Source of the DNA: Globodera rostochiensis
Taxonomy: Eukaryota > Nematoda > Chromadorea > Rhabditida > Heteroderidae
Assembly (NCBI GenBank): GCA_018350325.1
Contig: JAEVLN010000028.1
Coordinates: forward strand, 248,001 to 312,000
Length of the DNA stretch: 64,000 nt
Reading direction: 5' to 3'
Part shown: positions 49,795-60,500 of the stretch, piece by piece
How the letters are laid out: each line of letters begins with the position of its first letter
How positions within the stretch are numbered: the stretch's first letter is position 1
Program-made: the position numbers and the translations under genes
The notes under the pieces: generated by a model
What the model saw: only the letters and a program-made list of their open reading frames with translations
The model's database searches: none
What the model was told of the DNA's origin: nothing

Positions 49795-52700
49795 ATGGAC
49801 AAAGAGGCCGTTACGAATTACGATGGCCCGCGTGTCGAGAATAAAGATGACCCCACCCTCTCCTATTTTCACATGGTTTGGTGCACAAAATTCACGTTCA
49901 AAGAATTAGGCAAAAAAGTTTTAAAAAATAATTGTCCTTTGCACCTTGATGATTGTTTTGATGAATAATATGGAGGTCAATTTTAAATTTTATGATCTCG
50001 GTTTTTGACTTTATTTTTTTGTGAAATATGCTGGGACGATCAAACTAATAAAAATTTATACGCGCTTGCACACTTTGCCCCGCTTTTCAGAATGGCGTTT
50101 GGTATATACGGCATAAATACGTCCGGGTGAATTTACCATGCGATGACAAACCCCCGCCGGCGCATGTTATCAAGGAATGGATGAAAAAATATGGGGCCCA
50201 ACAGGGGCTTAAAACGACAACGACGCAACAGTCAAAACAAAAAATCACCACGCCAGCAAAAACAAAGTTTGTAAAACGAAAGCATTCGATTGACGAGGAG
50301 GACGACTTGCCGAAAAATAAAAAGGTTTTTTATTGTTAAGCTTTTTTTAGGGGGGGGGGGTGGTCAGGGGCATAGCCAGAAAAATTTTGATGGAGTTTGT
50401 TAAGAAAATTGGCCCGAAAACTATTAATTTTGCAAATAAAAGGGTCCCCCTATGGTTCTTTTCTCAAAAAATATTTGGGGGGGGGCAAAGACCCCCTCGG
50501 CCCACCCCCTGACTACGCCCCTGGGCGGGGGGTGGGGGTTGTGGATCGAGTTAACAAGAAACAATTTTCGTTAAAAGAAAATTGGTCCAACTTTGAACAT
50601 TTTCAGCTTCTTTGTAACTTTTGTTTAATATTTTTGTTGCTTAAGCATCGATTAACAGCTGGTGCTCAGATGGAAAGTTCTTCAGCGAGCGTCCCCTTGG
50701 GGCGTCACTCTTCAAAGTCATTCAACAAAAGGACTGTTGAGTCACCAACACCGATTAAGCCATTATTGAAATCTTTCAACAAAATTGGTATAGTTCTTTT
50801 GCATTTTTTAATATAAAAACAAAAACAAACAGAGGGAGTCAGTCTGCCCCCCCCTCGTCCGAAAATATTTTTGAAGAAAAAAATAGGGGGACTCTTATGT
50901 TTTACAAAATTAATAATTTTTAGGTCATTTAAATTCCTTCAACAAATTCAAAATTTTTTACTTTAAGAAAAATGCAATAGCCCCCCAAAAACACCCCCCA
51001 AAATCCAACTCTTTTTTTTTGGAAAAATTGCTTAAGAAAAATGCACCCCTTAAGAATCGGGTTTTTTGGGTTGCCTCCCCCACCCCTGAATTTTTTTGCT
51101 GCTTACGACCTTTTTTTCAGGTGGATTTTTTAAGCCTTTTTGTTAGGATTAGGTGATTGAGTCGTTTTGAAATTATTTTTATTTTTACATAATTTTTCTA
51201 ATTGAGTGCAGATCCAAGCGTTCTGCTCCAATCGACGTCATCGGGGAAGAAGTCCTTTCACAAAATGCCATATGTTGAGCCGCAGCCGTCAACACCCACT
51301 GCCAAAATGCCATCGGAGCAGAAGCAGCCGATGCCAACACTCAATGCGCCCACCGAGAGAGTGGCACCTACGAAGGCGAATGAGTCGGTGCTTCGTCCAA
51401 TCATGATCACGACAACTGATCAGCTCATCAAAGAAGCCAGTACGTTTTGGGCTAATAAATAAGTGATTTATTTTATAAAAATTTAATATTCTAGAAGACA
51501 ACCTCAAGCGAACTCATTCGGCCTCTTACGAGAAATTAATGGAGCGCATTGAAATTCGAAAGGTGAAGAAAGCATTAAATTAATTGCTTGTTTTAAGGTT
51601 GAGAATTTTTGGAAATTCAAAATTGCAAAACTCGAAATATCATTTTTGATAAGTTTTTTTCCCATGTTTTAGATGATTATGGAACCAAGTGCCGATGAGT
51701 CCGGCTCATCGCTTAAGGGGAAGCTGAAGCCCTTTGACTGGGCCGGCATGAAGCCGGACCAGGTGTTGCGCATTAGAGGGCCAGACCACGAGGCACACTG
51801 CAACGAAACACATGACCTCAGTCAGTAATTGGATTTAACAAAAAAAAAAGGTTTTATTGTATTAACACACAAATTTTTTCAGTTTCACAACTTCTGAATG
51901 CGGACATAATTGCGGAAAAATTAAAGTACCGGAATGTTTTACAGAAAGGTAGTCCGGTCATTTTTTAAATTTTGAGATTTAAAATTTGAAAATTTCAACA
52001 AAAATTAAGACACATTTCGCCCCGTTCCGAGTCGTCTGGAGGGTAAACGGAGTGAAGCGGTGCCGGTGGAAGAATTGGCAAATTTTATGGAGTGTAATGA
52101 TTTGGCCATTCTCAATGTACCATTTTCATGTTTTGGAAACAATGTTTTTCAAATCAAAATTTTTTTCAGATTGACCGTTTTATCACGGCAACCGACAAGC
52201 GCACTCCAATTTATGATGGTCAGTCAGCTTTGATTCTTTTTCATATTCAATTTCAATGGGTGTAGAATCCGAATGTGTGACTTCCATTTTTACCAACTCC
52301 GAGCCCGAATTTTGTCGGAAATTCAAATTTAAAAATCGATTCCTGACACAAAATCGCTCTCAAATGCACGAAATCTGCCCTTTTTTCTATTCAATTGCTG
52401 CATTAGTTGAAATGGAAAAATGTTAAACCTTTCTAAAAATGTGGAGGGGAGATAGGCCGAAGAGTGAACAAAAAAAAAGAAGTTGTACAACGCCATATTT
52501 TCCTGCTTTCAGGTGAAGGAAATTGTATTTTTTGCAAAACCCATGGTTTGCCGAATGCGGGCACACACTCCACGACCATGGACTGCCCCTACACAATCTG
52601 CACGTGTGTTCAGGTTGGTTTTATGTCGACCACTCCTGTTTTACGGCTCCGATTAATTAAGTATTTATATTTCGCATACCACACATTTAGGGCATTCTGA

Positions 52701-53098
52701 GAGCCCTGCCCCCTCCCCTTCCTCCTGAAAATAATTAAATTTACATAATTTTTTTTAAGTGTTATATGGTTGAAAAGTGCCCTGCTCTTCGGGATTAATC
52801 ATCAGAACAAAAAATGTCGCGCACTGATCAGAGCAGCGCTTGTGTCTTATACTATAATAGTAATTGCTTTGTCACATTTCCCCCCCCCCCAGAAATTGTA
52901 TGCATTTTGTTCTGCTTATTGATTGATGTAATTTGTCTCATTTTTTCCCCTGGTTGGAATAAACCAATGATTTGGTTCAGCAGAAGAGGGTTGTGCCGTG
53001 TCAGAAAAAATGGCACCGGCCGTGTTTCGGGAATGTCCTTAGGACAAAGGACCAACAGACACGGGGCTCAAGAGGGCGCGGAATTGCAAAAATATTGA
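49795..53098 (+). CDS. Protein with a C-terminal DM-like (doublesex/mab-3) zinc module
   Basis: Exons: 49795-49917, 50091-50324, 50670-50787, 51212-51439, 51495-51562, 51673-51820, 51883-51948, 52020-52116, 52170-52218, 52513-52613, then 52760-52776 plus 52981-53098 (or one exon 52760-52798). Phases agree at each join. The exon at 52513 encodes CIFCKTHGLPNAGTH and DCPYTICTCVQ, and the next adds CYMVE. This gives CxxCxxHGL-x5-H-x5-C-x4-CxCxxC, close to the DM DNA-binding domain. With the last exon the module continues NRRGLCRV, as in nematode DM proteins (V-x2-RR-x-L). DM proteins control sex-specific transcription. Unusually, the module is C-terminal after about 370 mostly polar residues (Thr/Gln/Lys-rich, then Ser/Pro-rich). 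The donor GTGCCC at 52777 is weak, so the end is uncertain. The N-terminal part is not recognised. Confidence 0.55.
50365..50523. mobile_element. hAT-like MITE in an intron of the DM-like gene
   Basis: Starts CAGGGGCATAGCCAG and ends CTGACTACGCCCCTG, like the 3770-4061 element. Both flanks are G-rich (GGGGTGGT and GGCGGGGG), so a target duplication cannot be confirmed. Confidence 0.6.
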
Positions 53099-53395
53099 TT
53101 TGCCTTTCTGCCTTCCCAACTGCTGAAGGTGTCTAAGATTTAGAAATTTGATTTTTAATAATTTTGGTTTAAAAATATTTTAAAAAAATCAGGCAAATGA
53201 TTGGAAAGGGTGAAATTTCAAAAAACTTATTCTTATTTTTCAAGGGCACAGAAACAGCAAAGCGCAAACAGTATATAGGGATGATACTTTTAGGCAGGCG
53301 TGGGGGCAATCCTTAAGAATGGGGATCCTTAAGTTTTTCAAAAAATAAAAACATTTTATACAGTCGTTAGAAAATAGTTTTAGGGTTGTTCTGGG

Positions 53396-54112
53396 GGTGT
53401 TACGACAATTGCGGATCGGCAATTGCGGACGGGACAATTGCGGACGACAATTGCGGACGACAATTGCGGACGAGACAATTGCGGACGACAATTGCGGACG
53501 ACAATTGCGGACGAGACAATTGCGGACGACAATTACGGACGAGACAATTGCGGACGACAATTGCGGACGACAATTACGGACGAGACAATTGCGGACGACA
53601 AAAACGTTATAATTAAGCTGGGATATCACTTAAATATTTTCATTTTAATTAGCTTGATTAACGAAATGCGGATCATTATATTTGTTACTAAGAAATGTTT
53701 ATCGGTTTAATTCTATGTAAGCTTGATAATGCAACGTCCTAAATAGTTTAAAAATCAACATAAAAATAATTCAAGGCTTCTTTCATTCAACATTGTTGGA
53801 CGTTCAAAGTAGGGTTCGGACGGGCGCCCGGGTTTTAGGACGTTGCATTATCAAGCTTACATAGAATTAAACCGATAAACATTTCTTAGTAACAAATATA
53901 ATGATCCGCATTTCGTTAATCAAGCTAATTAAAATGAAAATATTTAAGTGATATCCCAGCTTAATTATAACGTTTTTGTCGTCCGCAATTGTCTTGTCCG
54001 CAATTGTCGTCCGCAATTGTCGTCCGCAATTGTCTCGTCCGCAATTGTCGTCCGCAATTGTCGTCCGCAATTGTCCCGTCCGCAATTGCCGATCCGCAAT
54101 TGTCGTACCGCC
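53396..54112. mobile_element. Foldback element B with ACAATTGCGGACG arms
   Basis: The left arm has about 14 copies of ACAATTGCGGACG or GACAATTGCGGACGA (53402-53600), then unique sequence to about 53740. The right arm (53838-54112) repeats these inverted. Ends are GGTGTTACGACAATTGCGG and the inverse of GGCGGTACGACAATTGCGG, flanked by GTTCTGGG (53388-53395 and 54113-54120). The loop is about 53741-53837. Apparent ORFs across the arms are by-products of the repeat. Confidence 0.88.
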
Positions 54113-55006
54113 GTTCTGGGACGTAGAATCAGAATCTGACCTCCATATCGCCCGGGGCCTGTTACAATTGTCACTTTTACTTTTAACTTTTTAAAAGTTC
54201 AAAGTAAGAAAAAATGCGTTTCAATTGTTGCTTTTAAAAAGTTAAAAGTAAGATGCAAAATTTTCAAAGTTAAGAGTTCAAAGTTAAAAGTTAAAAGTAA
54301 CTGCGTTTCAATTCTTTTTTTTCACTTTGAAAGTTTTAATGGCAACTTTTAATCAATTGAAACCCAAGTTCCCCAAATTTCACAAAACCATAGGGGGGAC
54401 CAGGCATGGACACGGTTATGAATTTCCTTAACCGTAACCGCCCGTCCTCAAACACTTAGAAACGTTAACCGTCCGTAACCGCCCGTCTTAAAAATCTCAT
54501 AACCGTTAACCGCCCGTAACCGCCCGTCCTCAAAATCTCATAACCGTTAACCGCCCGCGGTTATCCGCGGTTAACCGCATTATTTAAAAATCAATAAAGT
54601 TTTCCAGATTTTGAACAATCGATTTTTCAAAACTATTTTTTTCCGATCGTGATGTGGCGTCCTTCTAAAATTAAATCAAAATTGATGTGTATTGAACTTA
54701 ACAAGTGATTTTTATCAGATTTTGTCAATGAATAAAATTTTTAAATCTCTTTCTAACACTTTCATGATTAAAATCTAACAAGGCGCGACCGATCAGCGAA
54801 ATTTTTTTCTGTGTTTTTTGCGCTTTAGATTTATAAAATATTTTTTGGGCGGTGTGGGGGTTCGGCGGTGCCGATAGGCGCCGCCGAGAGAAAAAATTGA
54901 ATATTTACCGACTTATGCTAAGAAAGATTGTCAAATTTAGGTGATTGAACGTTTTAAAATGCACTAATTATTTATGTAAACACTTAGAATTTTACTTTTT
55001 ATAGCT

Positions 55007-55060
55007 AAAATTTTTGTAGAATTTTACTTTTTATAGCTAAAATTTTTGTAAAAAATTGTA
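55007..55060. repeat. 32-bp tandem duplication
   Basis: AGAATTTTACTTTTTATAGC plus TAAAATTTTTGT is present twice in direct order in the core of the 54402-55442 element. Confidence 0.65.
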
Positions 55061-55102
55061 AGAATACTAAAAAGAAGGGATATTAAAATATAAATAAAAC
55101 GA

Positions 55103-55181
55103 TTACAGCGGGTGGGGCTAGAACCTAGAACAAATAAAATCAGTCGGAGAGTTTCACCACTAAGCCATCGGATCGATAAAG
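55103..55181 (-). pseudogene. tRNA-like promoter remnant (possible SINE head)
   Basis: On the minus strand TGGCTTAGTGG fits an RNA polymerase III A box and, about 40 bases later, GGTTCTAGCCC fits a degenerate B box. The acceptor ends (GATCCGA versus CCCGCTG) do not pair, so this is not a working tRNA. It may be a tRNA-derived SINE head or a dead tRNA captured by the surrounding transposon. Confidence 0.35.
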
Positions 55182-56364
55182 TAATTTGGTGAAATGTGAA
55201 TAAAAGTCAAAGAAATTATAAGGCAAATCATCTCAATCCTCAGCAGCCAAAAAATAACGGATACGACGGCTAACCGCGGTTTTAGAGGTCATAACCGTTA
55301 ACCGACCGTAACCGCCCGCCCTCAAAATCTCATAACCGTTAACCGCCCGTAACCGCGACCTTTTAAATTCCATAACCGTTAACCGCGGGTAACCGCGGTT
55401 AACCGCGGATAACCGCGGTTACGGGTAACCGTGTCCATGCCTGGGGGGACCCTATTGGTCAAATTTATGGGAAAAATTTTTATTCTAAAGAATCGTCTGA
55501 AAGTTAATTGAGGCACTGAGTATAAATTCATCAATAAAAATTAAAAATTGAGAATTTAAAACAGTTTTTAAATTGGTTGAAATTTTTTAAAAATAAAGAA
55601 AAAGATTCAGTCCTCGGGAATTGGAGTCCCGCCGACGGAAAAAAATATTGAAAAATTAAATGCATGTTTTCTAGGGTGAAAATATGCGTAGATCACGAAT
55701 CCGAGCTTGGATTTTGTGAATGTCAAACCCCGTACCCGGATTCGAACATTTCTCACAATTTCAGAAAGAACATTTTTCGAAATTTCAGAGACGCAAAAAA
55801 TAATTTATGCACTAACCCAAAAAGGTTCTAATGTTTAAAAATACGCGAAAATGTGTGTGTTAATGAAAAAATAAACAAATAATTGTTAATGGGGTAGAAA
55901 TGTGAATTATATAAAAAATTAGTCAAACCAAAAAAAAAGTTGCACTTGAAATTTCAAAAAAATGTTCGAATTTGGGTTCAGGGTTCGACATTCGCAAAAT
56001 CCAAGCTCGGATTCGTATTCTATACATATTTTTACCCTAGAAAAAAATGCAATTAAAATTGTAAACTTTTTAAAATTTTTAATTTTATTTTCGTCGGAAC
56101 CCCAATACCAAAGGATTGCCGAAAAAACGACTACTTTTGGCTAATATTTTATTGACGAATAAATAATGAGTCAAAAAAACAATTGAAACAGGCCCCCGAT
56201 TTCGAACGCCGGACCCGAATTTGAATTTTTAAAAAAATCGATTTTCTAAATTTTACAATAAATATTGAAAAAGGTCGTTTAGTAGATTTTTTGAAAAAAA
56301 TGGCCATGAAATTTTCGCAGTCAATGTTTGCATAAAATAATTAATTTTTCGAGATAGTGGACAA

Positions 56365-57583
56365 TAGAGACCGGACCCAAAACCAAAACCAAAAATTTTT
56401 TTTGGGTTTTTGTACAAAAAATTGGACCAAAAGTTTTTTGGTTTTGGGTTTTGGGTCAACTTGGAGTAAAACCCAAAAAAAACCAAAACCCAAAAAATCC
56501 CAAAAAAAAATTTTGGTTTTGGTTTTGGGTCCATGCCCTTTTTTGTACAAAAGTTTTGGGTGTTGCCCGGTTGAATTTACACCCCTAAAGATGGCACATA
56601 CTCCATTTTGGCTGCAAATCTCTTAACAAAATGAGTTAAAAATTCAAAATGTTCTCGGCGGCGCCTATCGGCACCGCCGAACCTCCTCTCACTCCCAAAA
56701 GTGATAAAATTCACAATTTGAAAAATTTCTTTAAAAAATGTTTAAAAAATTCTAACAATTTTTTCATCGGCTCTTTCTTACCCCACTATGGGTCAAGCCC
56801 AGAAGCGAAAGCCAAAATATAAGCAATTTCTCCACTGATTCAAAAAAATAGCAATGCGGCAGACAGCATATGGTCAGACACTATATCTATCCCTCACCAT
56901 TGAATTTTCTTTTGATTTTCAAAACATTGGAACACAGGCTAACTCTTATATTTCGTGACCAAATTTTGCAGAAATGCTTCTAGTGCTCCCTTCTTTTCCT
57001 TACCAAAATTTGGTGGACTTTCTGAGAATTTTGGGGAAAAAATTATATTTTTATCAAAAATCTCGAGTCTCGACTGTTCTGGCTCGAGATTTTTCGAGAT
57101 CCGAGATTCTCGAAAAATCTCGTCTCGACATCTCGTCTCGAATAAATCTGAATTTTCGAGATTTTTCGAGACCCGAGATTTTTTCGAGAATCTCATCTCG
57201 AGTCTCGCTCGAAGCTCAAGTCCGGGCTCTAGTATGCAGGCACCCCCCTCCCCCCCTCCCGAAATGTTTTTTGAGAAAATCCCATAGGGGGACAATTTAT
57301 TCGTAGCTTTTGTGATGACTGGTCAGAAAAACGCGTTAGATACTTTTATTAAAAAATCAAAAAAAAATCGGAAATTTAGGCATTTTGTTCTGTTTTCTAA
57401 AATTTTTTGGGTTTTGTACAAAATTTTGGGTTTTTTCAACCCAAAAAATACCAAAACCAAAAAATCCCAAAAAAATGTTTTGGTTTTGGTTTTGGGTCAA
57501 CTTGGAGTAAAACCCAAAAAAAACCAAAACCCAAAAAATCCCAAAAAAATGTTTTGGTTTTGGGTCCAAGTTTCCGGTCTCTA
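56365..57583. mobile_element. 1.2-kb hAT-type element with TAGAGACCGG ends, carrying nested repeats
   Basis: Ends TAGAGACCGGA and TCCGGTCTCTA are flanked by the exact 8-bp duplication GTGGACAA (56357-56364 and 57584-57591). Subterminal parts are runs of CCAAAACCCAAAAAATCCC on both sides. The centre (about 56590-57240) holds the GC hairpin (56655-56680), a fragment of the 677-1939 element (56785-56935), and the right part of a TAGAGCCCGG-type element ending CCGGGCTCTA at about 57233. Confidence 0.88.
56785..56935 (+). repeat. Left-end fragment of the 677-1939 element
   Basis: CACTATGGGTCAAGCCCAG is followed by about 130 bp matching 700-830 (CACTGATTCAAAAAAATAGC, GGCAGACAGCATATGGTCAG). The rest of the element is missing, and the join to the next repeat is abrupt. 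Confidence 0.7.
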
Positions 57584-60500
57584 GTGGACAATACATATTT
57601 TTTGAAAAAAAATATAAATACATATATAAAAGTCATTTCGATCACCAAGCTTTGCTTTTTCGGTGATTATTGATAAAGGCCGACTTGTCTGTAGGTTATT
57701 ATTATTTTTTGCATTTTTGTTATTACCATAAAAGTCAAAATATGCGTTTAATGGTCAAAAAAGAATCGGCAACCAACAAAACATCCGCTTTATGGGCTAA
57801 TTTGAATTGCACTAAAAATATGTGACATGTCCCATACATAAGAATTGCTGATGATGATCTGTTTTAGCTGATTAAAACGACGGTTCAATATTCGATCGGA
57901 TCCGGGTACCCGCTCAATTTTTGAAAAATTACCTGTGCGGGTACCCCCCGACCCGCAATGTCCGATCGGACAATGATGAATGAAATAATATGATGCTAAT
58001 TAGTTTTGCTTAATTTGGTTTTTGAATTTAAAATCTCCATAAATGGATTTTTTAACAGGCGCCGAATACTCGCGAGTACCCGGACTCGCATTGTCCATAC
58101 CCGCATGTGGTTACGGGTATACCCGCCGCAATGTTCTGCAATACCCACGTACCCGCATTTAGGGTTCGGTTTAAAAGCGACTGGGCCCGGTTTAAGATTT
58201 TGTAACGGTTTTGAAAGAAAAATTTATTAAAACCATGGGACTAACGAGTAATGAGGGGTTTAAAACGGTCATTTTAAAGTGGTTATCGGTTTAAAGTCTT
58301 GCACCCAGCTAACCGAAAACTGGTCTTGTCCAACCCCTAGGGGGTGGGTTGTTGCAGTACTTCACGGGACTCAATTGGCCGCTGTTCCGCGAGATTGTCC
58401 TTCTCGCTTCTTGCGTGAAAAGGAATGGGGTGGTCGGCTCGGAGAATGGAAAGGAAGGTGAAAAGGTTGCTCTCCTCCTCCCCCTCCAACCACCAGTTTT
58501 CTTCCTCATTCATTCATTCATTAATTGTGGGGGTGATGATGGAAGGATGATCAATCGTATCGTCGATCACATTCTTCCACCTCCTCATTCATTCTTTCTT
58601 CCGATCGGGGCGGGTGGGACGAGGCACAAAGGTTCTCTCATCATCAAATGGTCATGGCCCCCCTTGATGGTGGTGTTGATTTGATCATGATGACCTGTTC
58701 CGCATGCATTGAGTGTAGGAGAAAGGGGGGGGGGCGTGGGTAATAACGACATATTTATTTTATTGTTAATCTCTTTCTTCTAGAGTTGGCCGGGACCGGG
58801 ACTGGTACTTAAGTCTCCAACTTTGAGACTGACTTTCCCCCTTATATAATCCCGGGTTTTTAATGCTTGTATGCTCCTGCTAATAGTTTCTGATGACAGA
58901 AATCCCTTAATGAGTTAATATTTATGTAAATGCCTTTTTAATATAATTTTAAATTAATATATAAAAAGATTTTACTATTTTTTCTTTAACTTTTACGCAA
59001 AGCTCTAGTATGAGAGCCGTTGATATGCACCAATTTATTCATAATATAGAATCCTCTAATGGTCCTGTTTTTTTGTTGTTGCAAAAACCCGATTTTGGTC
59101 TCATTTTTCCAGTTCCCTAATTAACCTTCCGTCGGCAATTTTGCATGAGTTTCCAACTGAATAAACCCAACCCGAAAGCCCATTTTCTTTGATGTTCCAA
59201 AAATAGTAATTTAGTTTTGTCTTCCAGAGGGCGTATCTTTTTTCCTTTCAACCATCACATTATTTTCGCTTTCACCCCAATTTTTGTACCCGCGATTAGC
59301 CCATTTTCTTTGATGTTCCAAAAATTGTAATTGATGTAGGTCTTCCAGAGGCTTGTTTTTTTTTTTTGCAAAAACCCGATTTTTTTCCTCCCATTCACCA
59401 TCGCATCTTTTATGGCGGCGGTTCTTTTTTCTCTCTCTCGCGCTCGCCTGTCACCGCTATGTGTGCACATGCACAGCCCATCGACAAAACCCAGCAAAAA
59501 TTTCGCCCCGGACAACATAATTATGCGCATTCTGTTTAGGAGTGTGCTTTTATGTGTTTATACACGGTGTTCAAGCCGAAGCCGACAGAGGCGGGCAGAC
59601 CTCTTAAAAGGCAATTAGCCTCATCCCCCCCCCCCCCCCCCTTTATGCGCTTTTTTGCGCTTGTAACCGCATTCCAACCGTCGACAACATCCGATCGATC
59701 GGGTGTTGCCGCCAAATTTGTTTGAAACGCTTTCAATCTTTTGAATGGTCTAGACACTGTAAAATTCTTAGGGTTAGACATCAAATCAAGGATTAATAAT
59801 CTTTTTTGTTTTGTTTATCTCTGTTGGTTTTTTGACCTTGATCAGTCATCGTCATTAGTTTGAATTTTCCAAGGCTGTTCTCCGCTGTTTTCCCATCACT
59901 GATTTCTGATTTGAAAAAATTTGGATTTAAATTTTAATGGCGATGTTTGACAAATTTCCCCTTGGGCATCATTTTTTCCCCGATCTTTTCCACCCAAATT
60001 TACAGAATGATCAATTTCTAAACAAGAATTCCTTAATTTGAACCATGAACAGTCCTCAAACAAACTAATTGATTTACATAGCTTTGATTGAGTTCAATAT
60101 TTTCAGTTTTTACCCTCCCCCCTCCCCCAATTCAGAATAATCGTATTTAATCCTCGAAACTTTCGATTTCACTACACACCGCCCGCGGCAAGTTCACTTT
60201 CTGACGAAATTGTCGCATCTCTCCCATCTCTCTCTCTCTCTCTCTCTCTCCCTCTTCCACACATCCGTAACCAAATCCTTGTTTCCCGTGGTTAAGCGAA
60301 CTTCGATTTGTGCTGCTGTTGCTCTGGGCGCCAAAAGGTCACCCCCACCACCCCTCCGGCATTGATCACTTGTCGCTAGCACATTCCCCCCCCCCCCCCC
60401 CCCCCCCCCCCAAGGCGGGATGGAAAGCATTAGTAATCGCCTCGTCTTTGGGCGGTGAATGAGTCTCGTGCCCTATCACGAAATTTCACATTTCTAATTA

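Larger units (their letters stand above)
54402..55442. mobile_element. 1.04-kb foldback element rich in TAACCGCCCG
   Basis: Ends AGGCATGGACACGGTTA and TAACCGTGTCCATGCCT. The exact 9-bp duplication GGGGGGACC flanks it (54393-54401 and 55443-55451). The arms consist of tandem CATAACCGTTAACCGCCCG units on both sides. The centre (about 54590-55260) is unrelated, with one GC hairpin (54862-54887), a 32-bp tandem duplication (about 55007-55060) and a tRNA-like stretch on the minus strand. Confidence 0.88.

Noticed and set aside
53402..53616. CRISPR-like array or a repetitive protein (several ORFs of repeating CGRDN)
   Set aside because: The genome is eukaryotic, the units are head-to-tail with no unique spacers, and an inverted copy lies 400 bp away; this is a transposon arm, and the ORFs only reflect a repeat read in all frames.
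56357..57673. Several overlapping ORFs rich in Phe/Trp/Gly or Lys/Pro/Asn
   Set aside because: They come from the CCAAAACCC / GGGTTTTGG subterminal repeats of a transposon in different frames.
58279..58684. Short ORFs on both strands in a C/T-rich area
   Set aside because: No splice-linked neighbours, no recognised domain, and composition explains the open frames.
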